Assembly (NCBI GenBank): GCA_945861155.1 | Contig: CAMATN010000005.1 | Location: forward strand, 1 to 64,000 | Length of the DNA: 64,000 nt | Reading direction: 5' to 3' | Source of the DNA: Rhizobium sp. Q54 | GTDB taxonomy: Bacteria; Pseudomonadota; Alphaproteobacteria; ATCC43930; CGMCC-115725 | Shown: positions 1 to 9,078 of the stretch, one piece after another | Position numbering within the stretch: the first letter of the stretch is position 1 | How the letters are laid out: the number at the start of each line of letters is the position of its first letter | Translations under genes and position numbers: made by a program | Notes under the pieces: model-generated | The model's database searches: none | What the model saw: the letters and a program-made list of their open reading frames with translations, nothing else | Told to the model about the DNA's origin: nothing

Positions 1-566
1 ACCTCGCGCTCGTTGACGCCGATCCCGATCGCCTGCACCGCCCCGCCGCCGCGCAGGCTTTCGAGCGCGCGGTAGCCGCTGTCACGCAAGCTGCGCATCA
101 GCGCGGGATGGGCGTCGGCGCCGTGCTGGTGCACGCCGATGTCGTGCACGTAGAGGATGTCGATCCGGGCCAGCCCGAGCCGCTGAAAACTGTCCTCGAA
201 CGAGCGCATGATGCCGTCATACGAATAATCGTAGACCGGGTCGAACGGCAGCGGATGATGGCGGCCGTCGGCATGAACGCCGGTCAGGTTCGGACGCAGC
301 AGCCGGCCGACCTTGGTCGACAGCACCCATTCGTCGCGCGGCCGGTCGCGCAACGCGTCGCCGACGCAGCGCTCGGCCTGGCCGACCCCGTAAAACGGCG
401 CCGTATCGACATAGCGCACGCCCGCATTCCACGCAGCGGACACGATCGCCTCGGCCGCCTCGCGGGCGACGCCGATGCGGCTGCCGCCCAAGGTCGCGCA
501 GCCGAGCCCCAATTCGGTGACCTTGACCCCGGTGCGGCCGATCTGCCGCCGCGCGAACTCGATCAT
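1..566 (-). CDS. aldo/keto reductase, D-threo-aldose 1-dehydrogenase-like (partial, C-terminus beyond window)
   Basis: The reverse strand from 566 to the window edge reads open for 188 codons without a stop, so the 3' end is missing. The start ATG at 566 has a GGAGGG Shine-Dalgarno about 6 nt upstream. The N-terminus RRQIGRTGVKVTELGLGCA is followed by DTAPFYG (catalytic Tyr of the aldo/keto reductase barrel), the STKVGRLL strand with the conserved Lys, and DILYVHDIGVHQHG, typical of the D-threo-aldose 1-dehydrogenase / pyridoxal 4-dehydrogenase branch. It should be a cytosolic NAD(P)-dependent oxidoreductase acting on sugar or aldehyde carbonyls. The exact substrate cannot be told. The rest of its operon lies outside the window. 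Confidence 0.85.
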   Translation of the reverse strand, partial: MIEFARRQIGRTGVKVTELGLGCATLGGSRIGVAREAAEAIVSAAWNAGVRYVDTAPFYGVGQAERCVGDALRDRPRDEWVLSTKVGRLLRPNLTGVHADGRHHPLPFDPVYDYSYDGIMRSFEDSFQRLGLARIDILYVHDIGVHQHGADAHPALMRSLRDSGYRALESLRGGGAVQAIGIGVNERE

Positions 567-669
567 CCTCCGCCCTCCGTCAGCCCCGACGCACTCTGCC
601 GGCAGCGCCGCGCGGATCATACGCTCGCCGCCCGAGCGGTGTATCAGTTTGGCGCGGCATGAGCGAATT

Positions 670-885
670 GCGTCCTTCGAGACGCGCCCGCTGGGCGCCC
701 CTCAGAGCTTGTGAATCAATCCAAGCGAACCCAAAAAGACCGGCTGCAATATCATTCGCGCGTCCTTCGAGACGGCGCTCCGCGCCTCCTCAGGATGAGG
801 ATATGTCTTTGATGGCATTAAGAAAGAACCACTTCCTGAGGAGCCCGCTACGCGGGCGTCTCGAAGGACGCGCGGGGATCATCCA
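670..885. repeat. composite palindromic intergenic repeat (copy 1)
   Basis: This stretch contains three imperfect units of the type CGTCCTTCGAGACG + GC-rich hairpin + CTCAGGATGAGG, in alternating orientation. Positions about 701-885, starting CTCAGAGCTTGTGAATCAAT, match the reverse complement of 18937-19106 nearly base for base over about 170-185 bp, including the non-palindromic spacer (TTTGATGGCATTAAGAAAGA here, TTTGATCGCATTAAGAAAGA there). Nothing here looks coding. It fills the gap between the aldo/keto reductase and the cyclase gene and could act as a bidirectional transcription barrier, but its function is unknown. Confidence 0.85.
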
Positions 886-909
886 ACGTTAAACCGAGAC
901 ACTACCGGG

Positions 910-3018
910 CTACTTCGTCGTCTTGACGTAGACGCCGTCCCACGCCGCGGGCGGGTCGGCGTGCAGCGTCGCGGCGCGCTCGGCCATCACCAACGGCGGC
1001 GAGGCGCCGACCAGATAGGGGTGGGTCACGTCGCGGCGCCAGGATGTTTCGGCTTCGGCGAAGTCGCCGGCGCGATAGCGTTCGAGCGCGGCGTTGTAGT
1101 GCGCCGGATAGGCCAGCGTGGCCGCGTCGGCCGCGCCCGTCGCCGCGACGAGCTCGTACACCGCGAGCGGCTCCTCCTTGCCCTTGACCTTGACCCAGTC
1201 GAGCTCGTTGAGCACGAAGCGATCCCTGATCGCCGCCGCGGTCGCCGGCCCGACGACGATACGACAGCCATAATCGCCGGGCACGCTTTCGAGCCGCGCG
1301 GCGATATTCACGGTCTCGCCGACCGCGGTGTAGTTGTAGCGCTTCTCGGCGCCGACATTGCCGACGACCGCGCGCCCGCTGTTGAGACCGATCTTGACCG
1401 AATAACCCGGCCGGTCTTGCGAATCCGCCTCTTCCTTGGCCCGCGTCACCGCCGCCACCGCGGCGAGCGCCGCGCGCGCCGCCGACGCGGCATGGTCCGG
1501 GTCCGGCGCCGGCGCGCCCCAGATCCCCATCACCGCGTCGCCGATAAATTTGTCGACATAGCCGCCGGTCGCCTCGACCGCCTCGACGATGATCGCGAGG
1601 TAGAAATTGGTGACCGCCATCAATTCGGTCGGGCCGACCTTGCCGGACAGCGCGGTAAAGCCCGAGAGGTCGGCGAACATGATCGTGACCTCGCGCTCCT
1701 CGCCGCCGAGACGCAGCGGCGTCTCGCTGTCGAGCAGCTGGTCGACGATCGCCGGTGCGAGGTAATGGCCAAAGGCGTGCTGCACGCGGCGGCGGCGGCG
1801 GTCTTCGATCACGAACCGCACAACATAGGCGACCGCGATCGCCGCGATCGCCGCGGCGGCCGGCAGCACGGCGGGAAACCACAGCCCGAACCCGAGCAAC
1901 ACCGGCGCCGCGGCGAGACACAGCGCGACCAGTGCGACGATCCCGAGCGTCCCCCACAGCGGCGCCAGCGAAAACCCGAGCAGCGCGCCGCCGATCGCCA
2001 TCGTCGCGGCGGCAATCGCGCGACCAACCGGCGGGACCGGGCGGACCAGGTTTCCGTTCAACACCGCCTCGATCGCCGCCGCATGGACAAACATGCCGGG
2101 CGACGTACCGCCCTCCGGGTCCGAGGCGCCGAGCCGGTCGAGCCTGCACCCGCCGATATTCGCTTCGCGGGAGACGGGCGGCGACATGAAGCGGTCGGGG
2201 CTGCGCTTCCTGTCCTCCTCCGGCAGCGTGGTGCCGATCAGCACGAGCTTGCCGGCAAAAACCTGCCGGATCGCCGCCGGATCGCGGTCGAGGCACCGCA
2301 ATACGTCGATCAGGCGATAGGCCGGCATCGCTTCGAGCGGCCGCCGCGGCGCCAGCAGCAGCCGCTCCGGCATCTCCGGCCCCTTGGCGCGGTCGAGCAA
2401 GGCGGCGGCAAAGGTCGGCAGGGTTTTGCCGTCGGCGGTTTCGACCCGCGATGCCGCGTGGCGAAATACGCCGTCGGAATCCGGGGTCAATTCGGCATAG
2501 CCGATCGCACCGGGCTCGGCCTTGCCGGCATCGGTCCGCGGGTCGAACACGGAAGCGACAAACGGCGGCGCCGGATAGGATCGGGCCGAGCGCGCCAGGA
2601 CGATTCGAGCCTTGGCGCGGGCGAGCGCCGTCAGGAAATCGCGGTCGTACTGCCCCTCGGAGCCGGGAAACCGATTGGCGGAATAGTTGAAGATGATGTC
2701 GAACCCGATCGCGCTTGCATCCGCCGCGGCCAGCCCGTCGACGATCTTTGCCCAGACCGGGCTCAGAAACACCCGCGGCAGCGCGGCAAGCTCGTCCGAA
2801 TCGAGGCTGTCGCGATCGAGCGCGATGACCGCCACGGGTTCGTCCCTGGCGCCGGGACGGCGATCGGTGACGGCCAGCGACAAATCGTAGACCAAGCCGT
2901 CGAGGAGACCCATCCCGCCGCCGGCGACAAGGCTGGCCGCCGCCGCGAGCGCCCCGAGCACCACCGTCACGATCGCCCTTCGATGGCGCCCCAAAAATGG
3001 GAAGCGACGCGATCTCAC
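910..3018 (-). CDS. CHASE2 domain-containing class III adenylate/guanylate cyclase
   Basis: This is a membrane-bound nucleotide cyclase of 702 aa. An N-terminal membrane segment (about 14-36) precedes a CHASE2 extracytoplasmic sensor (about 35-310). Three hydrophobic helices (about 326-400) follow, then a cytoplasmic class III cyclase domain (about 440-630). The cyclase carries the metal-binding aspartates in MFADLSGF and FIGDAVMGIWG, the Lys before FIGDAV that favours adenine, and YTAVGETVNIAARLE with the Asn and Arg transition-state residues. It is therefore probably an active adenylate cyclase. The start is GTG at 3018, which overlaps the stop of the FecR-like gene upstream (GTGA), so the two are probably translationally coupled. 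The signal sensed by CHASE2 is unknown. Confidence 0.9.
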   Translation of the reverse strand: MRSRRFPFLGRHRRAIVTVVLGALAAAASLVAGGGMGLLDGLVYDLSLAVTDRRPGARDEPVAVIALDRDSLDSDELAALPRVFLSPVWAKIVDGLAAADASAIGFDIIFNYSANRFPGSEGQYDRDFLTALARAKARIVLARSARSYPAPPFVASVFDPRTDAGKAEPGAIGYAELTPDSDGVFRHAASRVETADGKTLPTFAAALLDRAKGPEMPERLLLAPRRPLEAMPAYRLIDVLRCLDRDPAAIRQVFAGKLVLIGTTLPEEDRKRSPDRFMSPPVSREANIGGCRLDRLGASDPEGGTSPGMFVHAAAIEAVLNGNLVRPVPPVGRAIAAATMAIGGALLGFSLAPLWGTLGIVALVALCLAAAPVLLGFGLWFPAVLPAAAAIAAIAVAYVVRFVIEDRRRRRVQHAFGHYLAPAIVDQLLDSETPLRLGGEEREVTIMFADLSGFTALSGKVGPTELMAVTNFYLAIIVEAVEATGGYVDKFIGDAVMGIWGAPAPDPDHAASAARAALAAVAAVTRAKEEADSQDRPGYSVKIGLNSGRAVVGNVGAEKRYNYTAVGETVNIAARLESVPGDYGCRIVVGPATAAAIRDRFVLNELDWVKVKGKEEPLAVYELVAATGAADAATLAYPAHYNAALERYRAGDFAEAETSWRRDVTHPYLVGASPPLVMAERAATLHADPPAAWDGVYVKTTK

Positions 3019-3671
3019 GGGCCGCGCAGCACAACGAAGAGGCTGGATCCGGACGGGGCCGCCGCGACGAACGGGATGTCGACCGGCTCGGCGCGGTCCC
3101 CGATCGTCAGGCGCAGCACATAGCGTTCGTTGACCGCCAGCGGTGCGGCATCCGCCGGGAACCGCGCCTGACGGCCGGAGACATTGAGCCGTACCAGCGG
3201 CGCATCGAGCCGCCCTTCGGCATGGATTGCCACCGTCTTGAGCTTGTCGGTCCCCTCGCCGGTCAGGACGATCTCGCGGTTGACGGGCCAGCGCGGAGCG
3301 CTGCTCAATCCGCGCATGACCAGCCCACCCGACACCGTCCCGGCCGCGTTGGCGCTCAACCGATGAATGCGCGGACAGGGCGCGTCAATTTCGGCGACGA
3401 TCGTGCCGTCGGTCGTGAAATCGGTGCGGGTCACGGTCACGGTGCCGCCGGTCACGGTGACCATCTTGCACTTTGCATAATGCAGAAAACTCAGCTCGGC
3501 GCCGGGGGCGAGCCGGAGCGGTGCTCCCGACGCGATCTCCGACATCGCGGCGATCGCCGGAGTGGTGCTGCCGGAGAGCGCCGTCACCAGCGCCGCCGGC
3601 GGCTCGTTCGCAACCGCGAGCCCAGGCATCAGGCACAGAACGAACGATGCAGCGACAGCCGCAAACCTCAT
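3015..3671 (-). CDS. exported FecR-like beta-strand protein
   Basis: I place the start at ATG 3671 (218 aa) because GGAG lies 5 nt upstream and the N-terminus MRFAAVAASFVLCLMPGLA is a clear signal peptide; an upstream in-frame start at 3710 would bury it. The segment GAPLRLAPGAELSFLHYAKC followed by a V/T-rich strand is the usual FecR-like pattern (a bound threshold followed by beta strands). The C-terminal half looks like a second beta-rich domain. FecR-like proteins often partner CHASE2 cyclases, and here the stop overlaps the cyclase start. A role as periplasmic ligand or modulator for the CHASE2 sensor is inference. The sequence carries no catalytic motif. Confidence 0.65.
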   Translation of the reverse strand: MRFAAVAASFVLCLMPGLAVANEPPAALVTALSGSTTPAIAAMSEIASGAPLRLAPGAELSFLHYAKCKMVTVTGGTVTVTRTDFTTDGTIVAEIDAPCPRIHRLSANAAGTVSGGLVMRGLSSAPRWPVNREIVLTGEGTDKLKTVAIHAEGRLDAPLVRLNVSGRQARFPADAAPLAVNERYVLRLTIGDRAEPVDIPFVAAAPSGSSLFVVLRGP

Positions 3672-3751
3672 CGTATCTCCTAACGCGCGTGCCCGCCGAG
3701 GCGCTATCATAACCTTGGCGGCAGCCAGTGTCCCGATTTTGGAGTCTCGCC

Positions 3752-5269
3752 GTGCGGCTTGTTGCGTTCACGCGCCCGTTGCCTGGGAAAACCGCGCTGC
3801 GGATCCTGGTGCTGATGATCGCGATGCTCGGCTGCGGCGGTGTCCCGTGCCAGGCCGCCAAGCGAATAGCGCTCGTCGTCGGGAACGATTCGTACCGGCA
3901 CATCCCCGAATTGCGCCGTGCCGTCACCGATGCGGTCGCGGTCGCCTCGGCGTTGCGCGGCATTGGCTTTACCGTCCTGGTCGCGCAAAATCAGGACCGG
4001 CAGGCGATGAGCCATACGCTGCTCGCCTTCGACAGCATGATCGAGCGCGACGACGTGGCGTTCTTCTTTTTCGCCGGTCACGGGTTCGAGATAACCGGCC
4101 GCAATTACCTGTTGCCGACCGATGTGCCGCCGGCCACCGAGGGCGAGGAGGAGCTGATCAAGGATTCCTCCTTCGCCGTCGATCGGATCATCGACCGGTT
4201 CCAGGCAAAGGGCGCCCAGACCATGATCCTGGTGCTCGACGCCTGCCGCAACAACCCGTTCGCCCGACCGGGCACGCGCTCTCTCGGCGGCGGCGGCGGA
4301 TTGGTGCCGCTGGTCCCGCCGGAAGGTACCTTCGTGCTGTTTTCCGCCGGCGCCAAGCAGACCGCGCTCGATGCGCTGGGCGCCAGCGACACCGATCCCA
4401 ATTCGGTGTTCACGCGCCACTTCGTGCGCCAGCTGGCGACGCCGGGAATGACCCTGGTCCAGCTCGCCAAGCGCACCCAGGGCGAAGTCAAGCAGGTCGC
4501 GGCGACCGTCCGGCACCAGCAGACCCCGGCCTATTACGATGAGATCGTCGGCGATTACGTGCTGAATACGAATCCTGGCCAGGCTCCGGCGGGTGTGCAA
4601 ACCGCGGTGCTGCAAGCCCCCTCGCCGGACTTGCTTGCACCGCGACCCGCGCCTGCCCCGAGCGAACCAGTCAACGCGCCACTCGCCTCGTTCACCCGCA
4701 GCAACAGCGGCTGGTCCGTCGCCGTGTCCTTCATCGAGCCGGTCACCGCGATCGCCTGGCGGATCGGCGAGACCGGCGCCTTCAAGGAAACCGGCTTTCT
4801 CGATTCGCTCGATCCGCGCACGCGGCGACGGCTCGCCAATCCCGGCTTTGAACTCGACGCCGACACCCAGACAGCGCTTCTCGAAATCCGCGCGGTCGAT
4901 CAGAACGGCCGCACGCTCGGGCCGTTTCCGATCGCATTCGACCCCGGCGCCGAACTCGAACGCAGCAACCGCCGCATGCTCGAAATGACCGCCGGAAGTT
5001 GGCTGATGTTTCGCGAATACAATGGCCTGCTTCTGTATTACACGCAGCTGATGTCGTATCGCTGCGCCATTCGCGAGGTCCGGATCGGCATCGACAGCAC
5101 CGTGCCGAACCGGGTTGTCGCGCTGGGTGCGTGCGACCCGAAGCAGCCATACGCGATCCCCGAAAACGCACTGCCCTATCTGAAATTGCCCCCGGCAACC
5201 AAGATGGTTTCGGTTGAATTGACCTATCGCGACGGCAGCGTGTCGGAGACCAAGACCTTCCGTCGCTGA
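3752..5269 (+). CDS. exported caspase family (peptidase C14-like) protein
   Basis: This is a bacterial orthocaspase-type peptidase of about 505 aa. GTG 3752 is preferred as start because GGAG sits 7 nt upstream; GTG 3728 is an alternative. A hydrophobic signal segment (about 18-33) precedes AKRIALVVGNDSY, the first strand of the caspase fold. The catalytic His is His110 (FFAGHGFE) and the catalytic Cys is Cys165 (LVLDACRNNPF), the canonical dyad. The caspase domain spans about 35-260. A Pro/Ala linker and a C-terminal domain (about 310-505) of unknown fold, rich in aromatic residues, follow. It is divergent from the FecR-like/CHASE2 pair and convergent with the TPR-CHAT gene, 9 bp apart. The predicted location is the periplasm or the outer face of the membrane. 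Confidence 0.88.
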   Translation: MRLVAFTRPLPGKTALRILVLMIAMLGCGGVPCQAAKRIALVVGNDSYRHIPELRRAVTDAVAVASALRGIGFTVLVAQNQDRQAMSHTLLAFDSMIERDDVAFFFFAGHGFEITGRNYLLPTDVPPATEGEEELIKDSSFAVDRIIDRFQAKGAQTMILVLDACRNNPFARPGTRSLGGGGGLVPLVPPEGTFVLFSAGAKQTALDALGASDTDPNSVFTRHFVRQLATPGMTLVQLAKRTQGEVKQVAATVRHQQTPAYYDEIVGDYVLNTNPGQAPAGVQTAVLQAPSPDLLAPRPAPAPSEPVNAPLASFTRSNSGWSVAVSFIEPVTAIAWRIGETGAFKETGFLDSLDPRTRRRLANPGFELDADTQTALLEIRAVDQNGRTLGPFPIAFDPGAELERSNRRMLEMTAGSWLMFREYNGLLLYYTQLMSYRCAIREVRIGIDSTVPNRVVALGACDPKQPYAIPENALPYLKLPPATKMVSVELTYRDGSVSETKTFRR

Positions 5270-5278
5270 GGGTCCTGG

Positions 5279-8176
5279 TCAACCGCCATCGCCGACGACC
5301 ACAAACGGCGCCCAATAGGCCGGCCTCGCCTTGACGCCGCCCTCCTTCACCAGCGCCATCATCGACCGGCGCAGCGCTTCGGCGCGACCGATCGACGGCT
5401 CCCGCTGCAGCTCCTTGTAGGCGTGGGTCGTCAACGCGACCGCCGCTTCCGAATAGACCGGCCAATGCGACACCATCAACGCGCGCGTACCGGCCAGGAA
5501 AAAAGCCCGCGCAAGCCCGGAAAACGCCTCTTTGTCGTCTGCCGATCCGGCTGCGGTGTTGCACGACGACAGCACGATCCAATCGGCGCTGAGCCGCAAC
5601 CCGGCGATGTCGGACGCCGTCAGCAACCCGTTGTCGTTGGCGTCGTTCGCCGCTGGTGTCAGCACCAATGCCGGTTCGGCGAGGCCCTCGAGTTCGCCGG
5701 ACACCAGACCGTGCGTCGCGAAATGGACGATGGAGTAAGCGCTAAGAGCGCCCGCTTCGCTGAGGTCGAGCACGGCCTTTCTCGTCGCCTGCCCGCCCAG
5801 TAAGACATTGTCCGGCTCCACCCCGAGCGATTCGGCGATCGCGCAAAGCTCGTCGGCCGTGTCGGGCAGCGCGAACAGCTCGCGCACCGATTTCGCCCCC
5901 GGCGCTCCGGCGCGACTCGGCCGCGGCAAATCCGTTGCCATCCTTTGCGGCGCCGCGGAGGCATCCTTCGGGCAAGCCGCTTTCGAGCGCGCCAGCGCCG
6001 CCACCGCTTCGATCTGCCGTCGGTCCGCCGCCGGTATGACTTCGCTCTGTGGCCCGTCGAGCAGCGGATTGCCGATTCCGATAAACGGCTTCGTCGCCCT
6101 CCCCCGGGGAACAGTCGTCCGCAATGCGTCGAGGCTCGCGACTGAGGGCAACACTGTGATCGGCTGCCTTCGGACCAGCCACGCGGCCTTTTCGTAGCGC
6201 TCGTCCGCGGCGACGGCGCGATCGGGCGGTTCGGTGACCAGGATGTGAAGCGGCAGCGTCGCGAGCGCGCCGGTCGGCACCAGGATCAGACGCTTGCCTT
6301 CTATCAACGAGCCGAGCGTGCCGAACAGCTCCTCGTAAAGCTGGTGGCTGCGCCCGAGATCGAACGGCAGCGCCTCGCCGCGTTGAAGGTCGTCCTCGCT
6401 GTAGTTGACGCCCAAGAGCTTGAAGCAGCGATCCGCCCGGTGATCGAGCCAGCCCGTGGCGTCGAGCCCGCAGCGCAGCGCCTCGACGTGTTCGGCGATC
6501 GTCACGCTCGTCGCCGCAAGCGGCATCCACCAAGATTTTTGCCTGGTGATGAAAAAGGCGTGGATGTGCACCTGGTCGTCGGCGAAGTAGACGAGAGCCT
6601 CGTCGTTACTCAGAAGCTCCTGCACCTGTGCGACCGACAGAACCTTGGCACCGCCGAACGTGAAATAACCCGGCGAACTCTGCTCGATCTCGGTGCTGAT
6701 GGATATGAGTTCCTGTTTGAGCTGGGCCTGGCTGGTCCGATCGGAGGTCATTGCTTGACGATCGACCTGATCGGCCGAGCGCGCGAGCTGAGCGATGATC
6801 CGGGTCTCGGCGAGGTTCCATTCATCCTGCAGAGCTTGCTGCCGTCGGACTTGAGTGGCGAGGCCGGGATGGCCCGAGGTGTATCTTGTCGCCATGCGCT
6901 CGATCGCGGCTGCGGCCAGCGGGGGTACCAGCCGCTGCGCTATCTCAAAAGCGGGAAGGCCAAGTTTCGAAAACTGGCTGGTGTCGTACCAGGGCCACTC
7001 GCCACTGATCTGCAGGAAGGTGAGATAGACGATCTGGCTCAGCGTCACATTCGGAATATCGCGGCCGGCCGCGATCAGGCCCTGTGCCGCTCCGCGCCTC
7101 GCGTCGGCCGGGATCATTATCTCGGCGGCGCGGCGGATCAGCGCGTAGGCCCCCTCCCACTCTTTCTTGGCCGAGAGCAGTCGCGCACCGGTCAGGTGCA
7201 GGTGCGCGACACGGGGATGGTCGTCGCCGTAGGCGGCCTGGTCGATGCGCATCGCTTCCTTGAGCGCGCCGTCCGCCTCGTCGTACCGCGCCAGCGTGAG
7301 GTACATCCCGGCGAGATTGTTGAGGCGCGTCGCCAGGCGCGGGCTGTCGGGTCCGAACATCGCGCGGTCGAGGTCGAGCGAGCGCCGATACAGCGGCTCG
7401 GCCTTTCCGTAATCTCCCTGGTCTTCAAGCAGCGTTGCGAGGTTGTTGAGCGCGATCCCCAATCGCGGGTGGGGCGCTGCCGGCGTAGACAGCCCTTCCA
7501 ATATCGCGACCGCCTGTTCCTGCAGCGGGCGGGCCTCGTCAAGCCGGCGCTGCCTCTTGTAGAGAATTCCCAGATTGCCGAGCGCAACCGCCAAGCGCGC
7601 GCCGTTCTGCGCCGGCTGCTGCTTGAATTCGGCAATGGCCGCGAGGTAGAGCCGCTCCGCATCCCGAACCCGATTGAGCCGCTCCATCGCGGCGGCGAAA
7701 TTGGAGAGCGTCGCACCTCGCTCGAATATCGTCGGCTGCCGATCGAAGCTGGCGAGCGCCCGGTGCAACAGCTCCGCGGCCTCGCCGAGATTGTCCTTGT
7801 CAAGCAGCACCAGCGCGAGATTGGCCGTCCGCGTGACAACATCGGGATGGTCCGGACCGAGTGCCGCCAGCGTGATCGCCAGCGATTGCCGCAACAGCTG
7901 CTCGGCCCGGTCGAGCGATCCGGTGAATTGCAGAAACGTCGCGAGGCCGTTCAGAGCACCCGCGTATCGCGGGTCGGCCTCGCCGTATTGTTCACGGTTT
8001 AGCGCGACGATGCGCTCCGCCACCGGGATCCCGTCGAGATAGCGGCCTGTGTTGTAGGCCGCGTCGGATTGCGCCACCAGGGCGCCGAGTTCGTGCTCCG
8101 CTGTCGATGCCTGCCACGCAAAAGCGATCCCGGCCGCTATGACCGCGAGCAGCAATACAACTCGGCGTCCCGGCAT
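5279..8176 (-). CDS. TPR and CHAT domain protein, membrane-anchored caspase-HetF-like protease
   Basis: This is a 965-aa protein from ATG 8176. An in-frame extension to 8296 would overlap the dioxygenase gene and bury the hydrophobic N-terminus. The first about 20 residues after MPGRR form a signal anchor or signal peptide. Kinesin-light-chain-type TPR repeats cover about 40-330 (repeated ALNNLATLLEDQGDYGKAEP-like units). The C-terminal CHAT domain (about 620-965) has its His in HFATHG (about 820) and Cys in LSSCNTAAG (about 870), the dyad of caspase/separase-like proteases. Its start lies only 8 bp after the TauD-type gene, without an obvious Shine-Dalgarno, which suggests coupling. It is likely a scaffolded protease that cleaves partner proteins; the target is unknown. 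Confidence 0.88.
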   Translation of the reverse strand: MPGRRVVLLLAVIAAGIAFAWQASTAEHELGALVAQSDAAYNTGRYLDGIPVAERIVALNREQYGEADPRYAGALNGLATFLQFTGSLDRAEQLLRQSLAITLAALGPDHPDVVTRTANLALVLLDKDNLGEAAELLHRALASFDRQPTIFERGATLSNFAAAMERLNRVRDAERLYLAAIAEFKQQPAQNGARLAVALGNLGILYKRQRRLDEARPLQEQAVAILEGLSTPAAPHPRLGIALNNLATLLEDQGDYGKAEPLYRRSLDLDRAMFGPDSPRLATRLNNLAGMYLTLARYDEADGALKEAMRIDQAAYGDDHPRVAHLHLTGARLLSAKKEWEGAYALIRRAAEIMIPADARRGAAQGLIAAGRDIPNVTLSQIVYLTFLQISGEWPWYDTSQFSKLGLPAFEIAQRLVPPLAAAAIERMATRYTSGHPGLATQVRRQQALQDEWNLAETRIIAQLARSADQVDRQAMTSDRTSQAQLKQELISISTEIEQSSPGYFTFGGAKVLSVAQVQELLSNDEALVYFADDQVHIHAFFITRQKSWWMPLAATSVTIAEHVEALRCGLDATGWLDHRADRCFKLLGVNYSEDDLQRGEALPFDLGRSHQLYEELFGTLGSLIEGKRLILVPTGALATLPLHILVTEPPDRAVAADERYEKAAWLVRRQPITVLPSVASLDALRTTVPRGRATKPFIGIGNPLLDGPQSEVIPAADRRQIEAVAALARSKAACPKDASAAPQRMATDLPRPSRAGAPGAKSVRELFALPDTADELCAIAESLGVEPDNVLLGGQATRKAVLDLSEAGALSAYSIVHFATHGLVSGELEGLAEPALVLTPAANDANDNGLLTASDIAGLRLSADWIVLSSCNTAAGSADDKEAFSGLARAFFLAGTRALMVSHWPVYSEAAVALTTHAYKELQREPSIGRAEALRRSMMALVKEGGVKARPAYWAPFVVVGDGG

Positions 8177-8184
8177 TCTAACGA

Positions 8185-9027
8185 TTAGAACGGCGCCCTC
8201 AAGTCGGCGGGGAAACTGATCCCGACCCGCCGCATCAGGCGCGGGAAATGGTCGGGGAACGGGTCGCGGCGGTGCATCGTCGCGGCGTTGTCCCACAGCA
8301 CCAGATCGCCGACCCGCCAGTGATGCGCATAGACGAATTGCGGCGCGGTTGCGTGGCGGCGCAATTCATCGAGCAGATCGAGGCTGTCGGCCTCCGACAT
8401 CCCGTCGATCCGGGCAGTGTGGTTCATGCTGAAATACAGCGCCTTCTCGCCGGCGAGCGGGTGCGTCCGCACCAGCGGATGGACGGCCTCGGGCGCCCGT
8501 TGGCGCTGTTCCTCGGTCAATTGAATGCCGACCCGGCGATCGGCGGTGGCGGCCGAATGCACCGCCCGCATTCCCTCGACCCGCGCCTTCAACGCGGCCG
8601 GCAACGCGGAATAGGCGGTGCCGAGATCGCAGAACCAAGTATCGCCGCCCTCCGGCGTGACCTCGACCGCGTAGAGCATCGTGCCCGCGGTCGGCTGCGC
8701 CATGAAGATCTGGTCCATGTGCCAGTTCAGCTCCTGGTTGCCGAGCCGGCCGATCGGCTCCCCGTTCTCCTTCTTGTTCGACACCAGCAGCACCTCGCGG
8801 CGCCCGACAATGCGGGCTTGCCGCAGATGGATCTCAACGTCGCCAAGGCGCTGGGCGAAATCGACGAGACCGTCCTCGTCAAGATGCTGATCGTGAAACA
8901 CCAGCACCTTGTGCGCGAGCCAGGCGGCCTTGATCGCATCGGTCGCGGCATCGTCGAGGCGGCTCAGATCGACCCCGTCGATCTCGCCGCAAAAGCTCGG
9001 CGCCAAACGGCGCGCGGTCATGGCCAT
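8185..9027 (-). CDS. TauD/TfdA family 2-oxoglutarate/Fe(II)-dependent dioxygenase
   Basis: This is a cytosolic non-heme iron dioxygenase of 280 aa. ATG 9027 is chosen because GGAG sits 6 nt upstream; a TTG at 9039 is less likely. The iron-binding facial triad is visible as WHMDQIF (His about 103, Asp about 105) and a distal His in TMHRRDPF (about 251), followed by the Arg-rich tail that binds 2-oxoglutarate. The family hydroxylates taurine, alkylsulfonates, 2,4-D-type acids or carnitine-like compounds; no substrate can be assigned here. It is the first gene of a probable two-gene unit with the TPR-CHAT gene, which is an odd pairing. Confidence 0.88.
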   Translation of the reverse strand: MAMTARRLAPSFCGEIDGVDLSRLDDAATDAIKAAWLAHKVLVFHDQHLDEDGLVDFAQRLGDVEIHLRQARIVGRREVLLVSNKKENGEPIGRLGNQELNWHMDQIFMAQPTAGTMLYAVEVTPEGGDTWFCDLGTAYSALPAALKARVEGMRAVHSAATADRRVGIQLTEEQRQRAPEAVHPLVRTHPLAGEKALYFSMNHTARIDGMSEADSLDLLDELRRHATAPQFVYAHHWRVGDLVLWDNAATMHRRDPFPDHFPRLMRRVGISFPADLRAPF

Positions 9028-9078
9028 CAAATTCTCCAAAGGAATGGACCGGTCGCCGCGATTATAGGCGGTTTTCCG

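Noticed and set aside
961-3123. A 720-codon open frame on the plus strand opposite the CHASE2 cyclase
   Set aside because: Arg/His-rich antisense translation without recognisable domains; the minus-strand cyclase is clear.
6245-8002. A 585-codon frame opposite the TPR-CHAT gene
   Set aside because: It is an antisense shadow of the TPR region and shows no family motif.
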